Source: UBA12087 sp964370815
GTDB lineage: Bacteria > Chloroflexota > Anaerolineae > Anaerolineales > Villigracilaceae
NCBI GenBank assembly: GCA_964370815.1
Contig: CAYJKQ010000004.1
Span: 62,001-126,000, forward strand
Length of the DNA stretch: 64,000 nucleotides
Direction: 5' to 3'
The position numbers and the translations under genes were made by a program. Below the pieces are notes generated by a model. That model did not search any database, was not told where the DNA came from, and saw nothing but the letters and a program-made list of their open reading frames with translations. Of the stretch, positions 44,406 to 53,758 are shown one piece after another. Numbering within the stretch: the stretch's first letter is position 1; every line of letters begins with the position of its first letter.

Positions 44406-46472
44406 ATGCCGAAATTGGACTACCCAACCACGCTTCGTGGTGATCAAATCGATAATTATCACGGCGACCAGATCGCTGATCCTTACCGCTGGCTGGAAGA
44501 TGTTGATTCATCGAATACACATGAATGGATTAAACAACAAAATCATTTGACTTTTTCATTCCTTGAAAAAATTCCCACCCGGGCAAGAATCCGTGAAAAA
44601 CTGACCCATCTATGGGATTATGAGAAAGCATCATCTCCTTATAAAAAAGGTGGTCGATATTTTCAATTTTTAAATAGCGGATTGCAAAACCAGGATGTTC
44701 TGCATGTCTATGAATCTCTACAAGAAACGCCAAGGATACTTTTAGATCCAAATACTCTCTCTACTGATGGAACAGTTGCTCTCAACAATTGGTCCATCAG
44801 CCCGGACGGAAAATGGCTGGCTTTTGCCATCTCATCCAGTGGGTCAGACTGGCAGACATGGCATATCCGTAGTGTGGACAGCGGGTTGGATCTTCCTGAA
44901 TCTCTGGAATGGAGTAAGTTTTCTGGAGCCACCTGGGTTAAAGATAGTACCGGTTTTTTCTATGCGCCTTTCCCATCTCCTGCCGCAGGCGAAACTTTCC
45001 AGGAGGCAAACTATTACCAGAAAATTTACTTTCACCAATCGGGAACTCCACAGTCGGACGATCAGCTAATTTATGAACGCCCCGATCACCCTGAGTGGGG
45101 ATTTGGCACTGAACTGAGTGACGATGGCAGATACCTGCTGATCTATGTTTCCCAGGGCACAGATTCGCGTAACCGGATATTTTTTAAAGACCTTAAAAGC
45201 GATTCGGTAGTTGTTGAACTTCTGCCAATACTTGAAGCTTCATATACATTTATTGGAAATGATGGACCCTTATTCTACTTCTTGACCAATTATGACGCAC
45301 CACGTGGCCGAATTGTTGAAATCGACTCGCAAAAACCCGAAAAACAGAACTGGAAAACCCTTATCCCTGAAAAAGAATCTGTTTTACAATCTGCCCAGAT
45401 CATCCACGATCAATTCGTCATCATTTATATGAAAGATGCTCACGACGTCATTTCATTATTCCACCTGGATGGCAGCCCGGCTGGAGAAATTAGCCTGCCA
45501 ACACTTGGATCAGTAATGGTGGCTTATGAACCCAGCTTGCATGGTTTACGCGAAGACAGCGAATTGTTTTACGCATTTCACTCATTTATCCATCCATTGA
45601 CCATCTTCCGGTATGATTTCATGAGTGGAGAGAGCCAGATGATCTTCCAACCCCCCATAGAATTTGATCTTTCAAACTACGAAACCGATCAGGTGTTTGT
45701 CACAAGCAAGGATGGGACCCGGATACCCATGTTCCTGGTCCATCATAAAAACCTTCAAAAGAATGGGACCAATCCCACCATCCTGTATGGGTATGGTGGT
45801 TTCAATCTAGCCCAGACTCCATCATTTGCCATTCACCGCCTGGTATGGATGGGGATGGGAGGCGTTCTGGCAATCAGCAATTTGCGTGGTGGCAGTGAAT
45901 ATGGTGAAGAATGGCATCAGGCAGGAATGCTTGACACCAAGCAAAATGTGTTTGATGATTTTATCGCCTGTGCTGAATGGTTGATACAAGAAAAGATCAC
46001 AAGTACGCCACGTTTAGCCATTGAGGGACGGTCCAATGGCGGTTTATTGGTGGGAGCTTGCATGACTCAGCGTCCAGACCTGTTTGGAGTTGCCCTGCCA
46101 GCAGTGGGAGTAATGGATATGTTGCGCTTCCATAAGTTCACCATCGGTTGGGCTTGGGTCAGTGATTATGGCTCTGCTGAAGACCCGGAGCAATTTAAAA
46201 CCTTGTTAGCCTATTCACCCCTCCATAACCTGAAACCTGGCATCAAATACCCCGCCACGCTGGTCACTACGGCTGACCATGATGATCGCGTAGTTCCCGG
46301 GCATTCTTTCAAATTCATTGCTACTTTACAAGCCTGCCAGGCTGGAGAAGCCCCCACACTTATCCGGGTGCAGACCCGTGCTGGTCATGGCATGGGAAAA
46401 CCTACTTCCATATGGATAGAAGAATATACCGATATTTATGCATTCTTGGTATATGCACTTGGGATGCAATGA
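44406..46472 (+). CDS. Prolyl oligopeptidase family serine peptidase (S9A)
   Basis: Cleaves short peptides after proline; the family is cytosolic or periplasmic and this one has no signal peptide. The 688 residues comprise an N-terminal beta-propeller and a C-terminal alpha/beta-hydrolase domain. The triad is complete: Ser543 in GRSNGG, Asp626 in HDDRV and His661 in RAGHGMGK. The start DYPTTLRGDQIDNYHG is typical, as is the DPYRWLED segment. AGGAG precedes the ATG. It is flanked by its own promoter and by hairpins, so it is monocistronic. Confidence 0.95.
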   Translation: MPKLDYPTTLRGDQIDNYHGDQIADPYRWLEDVDSSNTHEWIKQQNHLTFSFLEKIPTRARIREKLTHLWDYEKASSPYKKGGRYFQFLNSGLQNQDVLHVYESLQETPRILLDPNTLSTDGTVALNNWSISPDGKWLAFAISSSGSDWQTWHIRSVDSGLDLPESLEWSKFSGATWVKDSTGFFYAPFPSPAAGETFQEANYYQKIYFHQSGTPQSDDQLIYERPDHPEWGFGTELSDDGRYLLIYVSQGTDSRNRIFFKDLKSDSVVVELLPILEASYTFIGNDGPLFYFLTNYDAPRGRIVEIDSQKPEKQNWKTLIPEKESVLQSAQIIHDQFVIIYMKDAHDVISLFHLDGSPAGEISLPTLGSVMVAYEPSLHGLREDSELFYAFHSFIHPLTIFRYDFMSGESQMIFQPPIEFDLSNYETDQVFVTSKDGTRIPMFLVHHKNLQKNGTNPTILYGYGGFNLAQTPSFAIHRLVWMGMGGVLAISNLRGGSEYGEEWHQAGMLDTKQNVFDDFIACAEWLIQEKITSTPRLAIEGRSNGGLLVGACMTQRPDLFGVALPAVGVMDMLRFHKFTIGWAWVSDYGSAEDPEQFKTLLAYSPLHNLKPGIKYPATLVTTADHDDRVVPGHSFKFIATLQACQAGEAPTLIRVQTRAGHGMGKPTSIWIEEYTDIYAFLVYALGMQ

Positions 46473-46501
46473 ATAAATAATTACTCATCAAGACGACAAA
46501 T

Positions 46502-46523
46502 ACCTGAACTTAAATTTTCAGGT
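46502..46523 (+). terminator. Terminator of the oligopeptidase gene
   Basis: ACCTGAA/TTCAGGT with an eight-base loop, followed by a T-rich stretch, 30 bases after the stop. Confidence 0.65.
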
Positions 46524-46525
46524 TT

Positions 46526-46558
46526 CACTTTTTTGTGGTTACATCCTCAAAAAAAGTG
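46526..46558. terminator. Second hairpin between convergent genes
   Basis: CACTTTTTT pairs with AAAAAAGTG around a 15-base loop. It lies between the oligopeptidase and mazG ends and may serve the minus-strand transcript. Confidence 0.5.
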
Positions 46559-46587
46559 GTTTTATTATCCAAGATTATGATTAAAAT

Positions 46588-48060
46588 TTAGCTGGATCGC
46601 TCAGGTTTTTCAAAGTCCTTGGCTTCCTGCCATGCTGCTTCCATCTCGTCCAGCGAAAGATCAGATACATTGCGGGTTTGGTTTTTTGCAACCTGCTCAA
46701 TATGAGCAAACCGCTGTTTAAATTTCATATTGGTGCTGCGCAATGCTGATTCAGCATCCACCTGTTTCCAACGTGCCAGATTTACCAATGCAAAAAAAAG
46801 ATCACCGATCTCATCCACCAGTGCGGCAGGGTTTTCGGCTCGCTTGATCTCCCCAATTTCCTCCACGATCTTCTCTAACACTCCTTCTATAACCGGCCAG
46901 TCAAAGCCAACCCGGGCAGCTCTATCCTGATATTCCTGAGCCTGGACAAGCGCTGGCAGAGCCAAGGGAACCCCATCAAGCAATCCCTTCTTGACTTCAC
47001 CATTTGTTTTCCGTTCGACGGCTTTTAGTTTTTCCCAATTTTTAAGAACATTTTTTACATCCCCCATTTGCTCATCTCCAAAAACATGCGGATGCCGACG
47101 TATGATCTTGTCGTAAATACCTTTGAGAACATCCACCATTGAGAATCCACCCCCTTCACTGCCGATCTGTGCATTTAAAACAATTTGCAATAACAAGTCA
47201 CCGAATTCTTCAGCCATTTGAAGTGGATCCTCCGAATCCAAGGCTGCCAGAGTTTCATAGGCTTCTTCCAGCAAGTGAGGACGAAGGGATTGGTGAGTCT
47301 GCTCCTGGTCCCAAGGGCACCCACCTGGTGCTCGTAGAGTGGCTACTACTTCCTGGAATGCCTCGAAAGAAGTACCCTGTTCCAATGGAGGAATATATAA
47401 AAGTGTTAATAAGCCTATATTCGTACTACGATCGATCTCATACAAGGATACATTCTCCAAGATTTCTGATTCAGTTCCCGCAGCATGAACCAATGTCACC
47501 TTATGATCATCCGGATATATGTAATTAAGGGTTGCCTTGACTTCAGCAGCAACCAGGCGGGAATAGATTTGGGCAATCAAAACTGGTTTATCCGCCGGAA
47601 ATGGAGGTACTTTTCGCTGACCAAGTTCAAGTGCATCCACCAACGTGATCTGTGGAAAAGGATCCAAACCCAACGCTGAGAAAGCAGGTTCCATAAATGA
47701 TATTCCATTCACTATACGCAATTCTATTCCTTTGATGCGCGCTTGCCTGGCAATTTCCGGACCGGTCGTTTCAGCGATAAAAGGGTCGCCAGGGACAGCA
47801 TAAATGACTCCCTGTTTTCTTACCCCCAATTGAATGATTTTTTCGACGATATTTGCATATACAGTTTCAAAAGAATTGCTGATTTCATATAACTCATCAA
47901 AGGATTCAAGGTGCAAGGTTTCCGGAAAAGCTGCAATTGTCGGGTGCTGTCTTGTACGCAACCAAAGCTCATCCGCTTGGCTAATAATCTCCCAGGCTTC
48001 CCTGGTCAAATGAAATGGATTACCTGGGCCGAGACCAAGGATTGTAATTCCTGTCATCAC
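46588..48060 (-). CDS. mazG: Tetrapyrrole methylase-like / MazG nucleotide pyrophosphohydrolase fusion (YabN type)
   Basis: The 490-residue protein joins an N-terminal SAM-dependent methylase-like domain (ITILGLGPGNPFHLT, YAVPGDPFIAET) to a MazG domain that hydrolyses NTPs to NMP and pyrophosphate (APGGCPWDQEQTHQSL, LLEEAYETL, and a second MazG half with EEIGEI). This fusion is known from Firmicutes as YabN. It removes damaged or excess NTPs. It lies just downstream of the ribosomal gene block but is separated from it by a hairpin and a palindromic element. Confidence 0.93.
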   Translation of the reverse strand: MMTGITILGLGPGNPFHLTREAWEIISQADELWLRTRQHPTIAAFPETLHLESFDELYEISNSFETVYANIVEKIIQLGVRKQGVIYAVPGDPFIAETTGPEIARQARIKGIELRIVNGISFMEPAFSALGLDPFPQITLVDALELGQRKVPPFPADKPVLIAQIYSRLVAAEVKATLNYIYPDDHKVTLVHAAGTESEILENVSLYEIDRSTNIGLLTLLYIPPLEQGTSFEAFQEVVATLRAPGGCPWDQEQTHQSLRPHLLEEAYETLAALDSEDPLQMAEEFGDLLLQIVLNAQIGSEGGGFSMVDVLKGIYDKIIRRHPHVFGDEQMGDVKNVLKNWEKLKAVERKTNGEVKKGLLDGVPLALPALVQAQEYQDRAARVGFDWPVIEGVLEKIVEEIGEIKRAENPAALVDEIGDLFFALVNLARWKQVDAESALRSTNMKFKQRFAHIEQVAKNQTRNVSDLSLDEMEAAWQEAKDFEKPERSS

Positions 48061-48076
48061 ATCTCCTTAAACGCAC

Positions 48077-48132
48077 CACAGAGCTGACAGAGTACGCAGA
48101 AAATATTTTCCTTATACTCCGCGCTCTGCGGT
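48077..48132. repeat. Imperfect palindromic intergenic element
   Basis: About 56 bases run from ACCACAGAGC to GCTCTGCGGT, with further matching inner blocks GAGTA, GAAAATA and TATTTTC, so the whole can fold into one long imperfect hairpin. CRCAGAG/CTCTGYG palindromes of this kind occur as dispersed repeats in many bacterial genomes. Only one copy was noticed here. Confidence 0.55.
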
Positions 48133-48146
48133 TGGAATTGAGTTAG

Positions 48147-48161
48147 GGGCATTCTCTGCCC
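48147..48161 (-). terminator. Short hairpin after rpsI
   Basis: GGGCA/TGCCC with a five-base loop, 12 bases beyond the rpsI stop, at the 3' end of the ribosomal transcript. There is no T-run, so it may work only together with the adjacent palindrome. Confidence 0.4.
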
Positions 48162-48173
48162 GAAGTTACAATA

Positions 48174-48569
48174 TTAACGCTTGGTATACGTAGGAGCTTT
48201 ACGGGCTTTCTTAAGACCAGGTTTCTTTCGTTCCTTGACACGTGGGTCCCGGGTTAAGAATCCACCCTTTCGCATGGCAATTCTCAAATCCGGATTAGCC
48301 TTTGTTAAAGCACGTGCCAATCCAAGAACAACTGCATCGGTCATTCCAGTAACGCCTCCACCTTTTATTTTGACGGAAATATCATAAGATTTCAGGTCTT
48401 CACCAGCAGCTGAAAGGGGGGCTAAAATTGACTCGTAGTCACCCAATCTTGTAAAGAATTCCTGGGCAGATTTGTCATTAACAATAAAGTTACCGGATCC
48501 GCTCATCAAACGGACTCGGGCAATGCTTTGTTTTCGGCGTCCGACGCCTTCAAAATATTGAACAGTCAT
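48174..48569 (-). CDS. rpsI: 30S ribosomal protein S9
   Basis: The 131-residue protein ends with the basic tail KKARKAPTYTKR that reaches the P-site tRNA anticodon. It starts with the usual GVGRRKQSIARVRL. It follows rplM, its normal partner, by 25 bases and is the last gene of the ribosomal superoperon in this window. Confidence 0.98.
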   Translation of the reverse strand: MTVQYFEGVGRRKQSIARVRLMSGSGNFIVNDKSAQEFFTRLGDYESILAPLSAAGEDLKSYDISVKIKGGGVTGMTDAVVLGLARALTKANPDLRIAMRKGGFLTRDPRVKERKKPGLKKARKAPTYTKR

Positions 48570-48594
48570 AAGTTCCTTCCTGCTCCACTACCTG

Positions 48595-49023
48595 CTAATT
48601 AACCTGTTTAAGGTTTTGTGTACCATGTGGGTGCTCAGCACCAGCATAGATTTTAAGTTTCTTTAATAGATGCTTACCCATTTTATTATGCGGCAGCATA
48701 CCCCAAACCGCTGAATTGATAACACGATCCGGGTGTTTTTTTAATTGATCACGCAAGCTAATTGTTTTTAATCCGCCAGGGTAACCAGAGTGATGGTGGT
48801 ACATCTTTTCATCCAATTTGTTCCCGGTAACGGTAATATCTGCAGCGTTGATAACCACTACGAAATCTCCCATTTCCACACCCGGTGTAAAAGTTGGTTT
48901 ATGCTTGCCAAGCAAGATCGTTGCTATCTGGGTTGCCAGACGCCCCAAATTCTGACCTTTGGCATCTACCAAAACCCATTCTCGCTCTATTTCAGCAGCT
49001 TTTGGATAATACGATTTATACAC
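48595..49023 (-). CDS. rplM: 50S ribosomal protein L13
   Basis: 142 residues, with REWVLVDAKGQNLGRLAT at the N-terminus and MLPHNKMGKHLLKKLKIY near the C-terminus, as in all L13 proteins. It precedes rpsI as in most bacteria. Confidence 0.98.
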   Translation of the reverse strand: MYKSYYPKAAEIEREWVLVDAKGQNLGRLATQIATILLGKHKPTFTPGVEMGDFVVVINAADITVTGNKLDEKMYHHHSGYPGGLKTISLRDQLKKHPDRVINSAVWGMLPHNKMGKHLLKKLKIYAGAEHPHGTQNLKQVN

Positions 49024-49047
49024 AGTGCCTCTCCAATTTAAGTCTAA

Positions 49048-49785
49048 TCATTCCAGAATATCATAACCTATTTCAACCAGTGTCAGTCCATGTGCGGGAG
49101 CCAGTCCCGGTGGTAATTCAGTCTGTTGGTGTATGGCTCGGATCAGATCTTCTTTATAGATCCTACCCTGCCCAACAGACACCTGAGCAAAAACAATCTT
49201 GCGAACCATGTGGTACAGGAAGGCATTAGCTTTAATTTCAAATTGCCATTCATCGCCTAATAATTGCCATTTTGCCTCCAGCACGGTTCGTTCAGTGCTG
49301 TTTCCGGGTTTTGGTGGGGTTCCAAAAGTTGAAAAATCATGAGTCCCTAACCAAATCTCAGCAAGCCCCTGCAAGTCGTTTACCAAAGGCCAAACCCGCC
49401 AGGCATAGCGTTCACGCAACGGAGTGCGTCCCTGCTGGCAAAACAATCTGTACCTGTATCGACGCCAATTTGCATCAAAACGCGGATGAAAATCATCTGC
49501 TTTTATTTGTGCCTGGCTGACAGCCATATCCAGAGGAAGAGAGGCATTCAAAGCATTTTGTAGATCTTCAATCGAATGCTTCCAATCCAGGTCAAATGCA
49601 GCCACTTGACCACTGGCATGAACACCACTATCCGTCCGACCAGCCAACAGGACTGATTTTCCATTCCAGTTCAATATTCTGAGAGCCTTTTCAAGCTCGC
49701 TTTGAACAGTCCGGGATTTCAACTGTCGTTGGCTACCGACAAATTCTGTGCCATCGTAAGTTAGAATAATCTGGTAACGTGCCAT
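49048..49785 (-). CDS. truA: tRNA pseudouridine(38-40) synthase
   Basis: Makes pseudouridine at positions 38-40 of tRNA anticodon arms. The 245-residue protein has the start YDGTEFVGSQRQ, the catalytic aspartate in GRTDSGVHASGQV and the C-terminal FLYHMVRKIV. It lies between rplQ and rplM, a position common to many bacteria. Confidence 0.96.
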   Translation of the reverse strand: MARYQIILTYDGTEFVGSQRQLKSRTVQSELEKALRILNWNGKSVLLAGRTDSGVHASGQVAAFDLDWKHSIEDLQNALNASLPLDMAVSQAQIKADDFHPRFDANWRRYRYRLFCQQGRTPLRERYAWRVWPLVNDLQGLAEIWLGTHDFSTFGTPPKPGNSTERTVLEAKWQLLGDEWQFEIKANAFLYHMVRKIVFAQVSVGQGRIYKEDLIRAIHQQTELPPGLAPAHGLTLVEIGYDILE

Positions 49786-49839
49786 ATAAACTGACGGTTC
49801 TCGCCGTCCATCGTACGACCGAGTGGTCGTAAATCACTA

Positions 49840-50217
49840 CTATTCTTCCACAAGTTCAAGCAGCACCATATTGGCTGCATCACCCAGGCGTGGTCCCAAT
49901 TTCAACACACGGGTATATCCACCCGGACGTCCGACAAAACGAGGTGCAATTTCATCAAAGAGTTTATTTACGATGGCATGATCGCTTAACTTAGCAGCGA
50001 TCAAACGTCGGGCAGCTACTTTCTCTGCATCGGTTTTTTCAATGGAATTGCGGGCCGTTGTGATCATTTTTTCTGCTTCGGCGCGTATCGCGGTGGCTTT
50101 CGCATCAGTTGTCTGGATACGCTCATGGGTAAACAATTGTTTGATCAAAGTACGGCGTAAGGCATTACGCGCACCCTTGCTACGATTTAATTTTTTTCCA
50201 GCTACTTGGTGTCGCAT
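49840..50217 (-). CDS. rplQ: 50S ribosomal protein L17
   Basis: 125 residues; begins MRHQVAGKKLNRSKGARNAL and ends GPRLGDAANMVLLELV. It starts six bases after rpoA, completing the alpha operon. Confidence 0.98.
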   Translation of the reverse strand: MRHQVAGKKLNRSKGARNALRRTLIKQLFTHERIQTTDAKATAIRAEAEKMITTARNSIEKTDAEKVAARRLIAAKLSDHAIVNKLFDEIAPRFVGRPGGYTRVLKLGPRLGDAANMVLLELVEE

Positions 50218-50223
50218 TTCACA

Positions 50224-51195
50224 CTACTCCAACTCTTTCTGAGTTTCATCTTTCATATATTCTTTTTCGATCATTCTCTGGCGAAGTTCATCCAGGCTTT
50301 TCTCACCAAAATTTCGAATGGACATGACGGCTTGATCGCCTTTTTCGAGCAGATCTAACACATCACCAACGGTAGTTATCCCTGTGCGTTTAAGCGAGTT
50401 GAAGACTCGCACTGAAAGATCCAGAGATTCAACAGGAGTTTCTGCCACTTCGCTGGTTAAACCAGAACTGGTCACTACTTTTTCAACAGGAACTGCCAGG
50501 GATTCCTCACTAATTCCAGCAATAAATCGCAAATGCTCAATCAAAATCTTAGCGCTTGAACTCATCGCTTTTTCAGGTGATACTGTACCGTCTGTCCAAA
50601 TCTCAAGGATCAATTTATCAAAGTTAGTACTTTGACCAACTCGTGCAGATTGTAATTCCCAGTTGACCTTTTTTATAGGACCAAAGATGGCGTCTACTGG
50701 GAGTTCACCTATCGGCAGATGCCCACCACGCTCATTAGCTGGGGAATAACCACGCCCTTTCTCAACCGTAAACTCTATATCGAGGCGAGCATTGGAGCTA
50801 TCCGCTGTGAATAGATAAAGGTCAGGGTTGATGATCTCAATCTCAGGTGGTGTAATGATATCTGCAGCAGTTACGATCCCTTCCCCATGCACTTCAAGAT
50901 GCATGCGAGTGGTTTCAACATCATGTAATTTTAGACGTAATTGTTTGATCTGCAGCATTACCAGCAGTACATCTTCACGAACATTTGGAATGTCACTAAA
51001 TTCATGCAGTACATCAGATATGCGAATGGAGGTTACAGCAAAGCCTTCCAATGAAGACAGCAATACCCGTCGCATCGCGTTCCCGAGGGTCATTCCATAA
51101 CCCTGTTCCAGCGGGCTGATCACAAATTTGCCATAATTCCGAGCTTCAGCTTCCCGCTCAATTTTTGGCATGACCATGTTACTTAAACCCGTCAC
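50224..51195 (-). CDS. rpoA: RNA polymerase alpha subunit
   Basis: The 323-residue protein has the assembly domain (FVISPLEQGYGMTLGNAMRR) and the C-terminal domain (SVRVFNSLKRTGITTVGDVL, FGEKSLDELRQRM) that binds UP elements and activators. The GTG at 51195 is preceded by GAGAGGT at five bases; ATGs at codons 7 and 9 are alternatives. Confidence 0.98.
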   Translation of the reverse strand: MTGLSNMVMPKIEREAEARNYGKFVISPLEQGYGMTLGNAMRRVLLSSLEGFAVTSIRISDVLHEFSDIPNVREDVLLVMLQIKQLRLKLHDVETTRMHLEVHGEGIVTAADIITPPEIEIINPDLYLFTADSSNARLDIEFTVEKGRGYSPANERGGHLPIGELPVDAIFGPIKKVNWELQSARVGQSTNFDKLILEIWTDGTVSPEKAMSSSAKILIEHLRFIAGISEESLAVPVEKVVTSSGLTSEVAETPVESLDLSVRVFNSLKRTGITTVGDVLDLLEKGDQAVMSIRNFGEKSLDELRQRMIEKEYMKDETQKELE

Positions 51196-51256
51196 GGTTC
51201 ACCTCTCCCTGGTGCGTTCTTGCACACCCTTCTATGCTAATTGACCAATATCCCTG

Positions 51257-51916
51257 TTATCGTGAATAGTACTCTACGATCAACTGCTCATCCAGGTTTG
51301 CATCGATTTCAGCGCGTTCCGGTAAACGCAAAACGCTGCCGGATAGATTTTTCAAGTCACGGCTCACCCACATGGGGGTATTGCGAGCCTCAGCAAATGC
51401 CGGAAGTTCTTTGAAGTATGTAGTATCAAGTGACCCTTCCCGAACAGCGATCAGATCACCAGTTTCTATCAGCATGGATGGAATGTCTGTTCGACGACCA
51501 TTGACTGTGAAATGACCATGGCTAACCAATAAACGAGCCTGAGATCGACTGCTGGCGAAACCCATCCTGTAGATCACATTATCCAGACGGGTCTCAAGGG
51601 TTTGTAGTAAACCTAATCCGGTTAAACCACGCTGTCGCAAAGCGATGCTATAATAGCGACGAAATTGTCGCTCCAGAACGCCATAAACACGTCGGGCTTT
51701 CTGTTTGGCACGCAATTGACGACCATAATCGGATTCTCGACCTGTGCCGCCACGACGCTTACCACCGCCACCCTGCATGGTTTTTCCATGTGCACCAGGC
51801 GCATAGGGGCGTCGATCAAACGCACATTTAGGAGAGAAACACCGTTCTCCCTTTAAAAATAATTTCTCACCTTCACGCCGGCATAATTTACATACCGGTC
51901 CAATATATCTTGCCAT
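51257..51916 (-). CDS. rpsD: 30S ribosomal protein S4, zinc-binding form
   Basis: 219 residues. The N-terminus has four cysteines (CKLCRREGEKLFLKGERC, then C in SPKC), the C+ form that binds zinc. The S4 RNA-binding domain follows (ETRLDNVIYRMGFASSRSQA). Gene order rpsM-rpsK-rpsD-rpoA is standard. Confidence 0.98.
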   Translation of the reverse strand: MARYIGPVCKLCRREGEKLFLKGERCFSPKCAFDRRPYAPGAHGKTMQGGGGKRRGGTGRESDYGRQLRAKQKARRVYGVLERQFRRYYSIALRQRGLTGLGLLQTLETRLDNVIYRMGFASSRSQARLLVSHGHFTVNGRRTDIPSMLIETGDLIAVREGSLDTTYFKELPAFAEARNTPMWVSRDLKNLSGSVLRLPERAEIDANLDEQLIVEYYSR

Positions 51917-51941
51917 ATTGTTCTAACCTCTCTCAACCAGA

Positions 51942-52343
51942 CTAAACGCGACGTTTCTTCGGAGGACGGCAACCGTTATGAGGAACAGGTGTCAGATCAG
52001 CTATTGAGCGCACTTTAATGCCCATAGATTGAACCGCCCGGATGGCTGACTCACGACCCGGTCCAGGTCCCTTCACAAACAGATCTACTTCCTGAATACC
52101 CATAGCTTGTGCAGCTTTAATAGCTTGTTCGGTAGCCAGGCGACCAGCAAATGGAGTACTCTTCCGCGAGCCTTTAAAGCCAGCTGATCCGCCACTTCCC
52201 CAAGTTAAAGTATTTCCATCAGTATCCGAAATAGTGATAATTGTATTGTTAAAAGTAGCGTAAATATGCACCTGTCCAGCGGACAGGGAACGTTTCACTT
52301 TCTTTGTACTGCCACGACGCATTGAACGAACATTTTGAGCCAT
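51942..52343 (-). CDS. rpsK: 30S ribosomal protein S11
   Basis: 133 residues; contains HIYATFNNTIITISDTDGN and ends with PHNGCRPPKKRRV, typical for S11. Part of the alpha operon. Confidence 0.98.
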   Translation of the reverse strand: MAQNVRSMRRGSTKKVKRSLSAGQVHIYATFNNTIITISDTDGNTLTWGSGGSAGFKGSRKSTPFAGRLATEQAIKAAQAMGIQEVDLFVKGPGPGRESAIRAVQSMGIKVRSIADLTPVPHNGCRPPKKRRV

Positions 52344-52382
52344 AATACCTCTTTCAATCTCTTAACAGACTAGCAGAAAAAT

Positions 52383-52766
52383 TTACTTGCCACCTCGACG
52401 CCGGCCGCGACCAGCAACTGTCTTTTTAGTTCCCTTACGGGTGCGTGCATTCGTGCGTGTCCGCTGTCCCCTGACAGGCAAACCGCGACGATGTCGTAGA
52501 CCACGATAGCAACCGATTTCGATCAGGCGCTTGATATTTAATTGCTCCGAGCGGCGTAAATCGCCTTCAACTTTCCAGTTTTTAGAAATATATTCACGAA
52601 TAGCGGATACTTCAGCTTCAGTTAAATCCTTGATACGGGTATCTGGATTTACAGAGGTAGCCGAAAGCAACTCCCGAGCTCGTGTAGGACCAACACCAAA
52701 AATATAAGTCAATCCAATTTCGACCCGCTTATTGCGCGGAAGATCAATACCTTCAATTCTCGCCAT
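52383..52766 (-). CDS. rpsM: 30S ribosomal protein S13
   Basis: 127 residues; has RIEGIDLPRNKRVEIGLTYI and the conserved YRGLRHRRGLPVRGQRTRTN segment near the C-terminus. Follows rpmJ by eight bases. Confidence 0.98.
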   Translation of the reverse strand: MARIEGIDLPRNKRVEIGLTYIFGVGPTRARELLSATSVNPDTRIKDLTEAEVSAIREYISKNWKVEGDLRRSEQLNIKRLIEIGCYRGLRHRRGLPVRGQRTRTNARTRKGTKKTVAGRGRRRGGK

Positions 52767-52774
52767 AATTTAAC

Positions 52775-52888
52775 TTATCCTTGTCGTTGTTTATGTTTCG
52801 GATTTTCGCAAATGATAAACAACGTGCCTTTGCGCTTAACGATCTTGCATTTCGCACAACGTTTACGTATGGATGGAGATACTTTCAT
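52775..52888 (-). CDS. rpmJ: 50S ribosomal protein L36, zinc-binding form
   Basis: A 37-residue protein starting MKVSPSIRKRCAKCKIVKRK, with Cys11, Cys14, Cys27 and His32 as zinc ligands. AAGGAG lies ten bases before the ATG. The leader can form a TGGCT/AGCCA hairpin. infA, which normally precedes it, is absent. Confidence 0.95.
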   Translation of the reverse strand: MKVSPSIRKRCAKCKIVKRKGTLFIICENPKHKQRQG

Positions 52889-52938
52889 AATTCCACAACT
52901 CCTTAACAAAATCACATGGCTTCCCAGCCAAAAGTTAG

Positions 52939-52967
52939 ATTATACTATCTTTTCAAACTTCCGTCCA
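52939..52967 (-). promoter_or_regulatory. Internal promoter upstream of rpmJ
   Basis: Minus strand TGGACG, 17 bases, TATAAT, between map and rpmJ. It could give separate expression of the rpmJ-rpsM-rpsK-rpsD-rpoA-rplQ genes. Confidence 0.55.
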
Positions 52968-52990
52968 GATTGCAGTTTCTATAGACTGGA

Positions 52991-53758
52991 TCAAAGGACT
53001 GTCAGGATTAGAGGTTCTCCTTCGGTGACGGCTACCGAATGTTCAAAATGTGCCGTCAATGATCCATCTGTAGACACTACTGTCCACTGATCAGGCAGAA
53101 TGCGTGTCCTATGTGTACCTACCAACACCATTGGTTCCAAGGCTATGGTCATTCCCGGGGATAATAGGATGCCAGTTCCCGGTTTTCCATAATTTGGAAC
53201 CTGTGGTCCTTCATGCATCTGCCTTCCAACTCCATGACCGGTGTATTCACGGGTGACTTGATATCCCTTACCTTCCACAAATTTCTGAATGGCAGCGGAG
53301 ATATCTCCTGTGTAATTCCCGATGCGCATCTGATCTATACCGATATAAAGCGCTTTTTCTGTTGTCTCAAGGAGAGCCTGTGCTTTGACTGAAATTTCGC
53401 CTACACCAGCAGTGAATGCTGCATCACCGACAAAGCCTTCAAAGACAGCTCCACAATCCACAGAGACGATTTCACCTTCTTTCAACTTCCTCTTTCCAGG
53501 AATTCCATGCACCAATTGTTCATTAATACTTACGGTGATGGAAGCTGGGTATGGCGGTTGACCATAATTCTTGAATGGTGAATAAGCGCCATGTTTCCGC
53601 AGGGTTTCCTCAGCAGCCGCGTTGAGGTCTGCGGTAGTTACACCAGGTTGTAAAAGTTCTTTCACTGCAGCCAAAGCTTTCGCATTTATTCGCCCGGCTT
53701 CACGCATCAGCAAGATTTCCGCTGTGCTTTTTATTATTACCTGTCCAGCCCAGTTCAT
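52991..53758 (-). CDS. map: Methionine aminopeptidase, type I
   Basis: Removes the initiator methionine. The 255-residue protein has the five metal ligands in the standard context: VDCGAVFEGFVGDAAFT (two Asp), GHGVGRQMHE (His), TIALEPM (Glu) and the C-terminal EHSVAVTE (Glu). Its ATG overlaps the adk stop as ATGA, so translation is coupled. Confidence 0.97.
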   Translation of the reverse strand: MNWAGQVIIKSTAEILLMREAGRINAKALAAVKELLQPGVTTADLNAAAEETLRKHGAYSPFKNYGQPPYPASITVSINEQLVHGIPGKRKLKEGEIVSVDCGAVFEGFVGDAAFTAGVGEISVKAQALLETTEKALYIGIDQMRIGNYTGDISAAIQKFVEGKGYQVTREYTGHGVGRQMHEGPQVPNYGKPGTGILLSPGMTIALEPMVLVGTHRTRILPDQWTVVSTDGSLTAHFEHSVAVTEGEPLILTVL

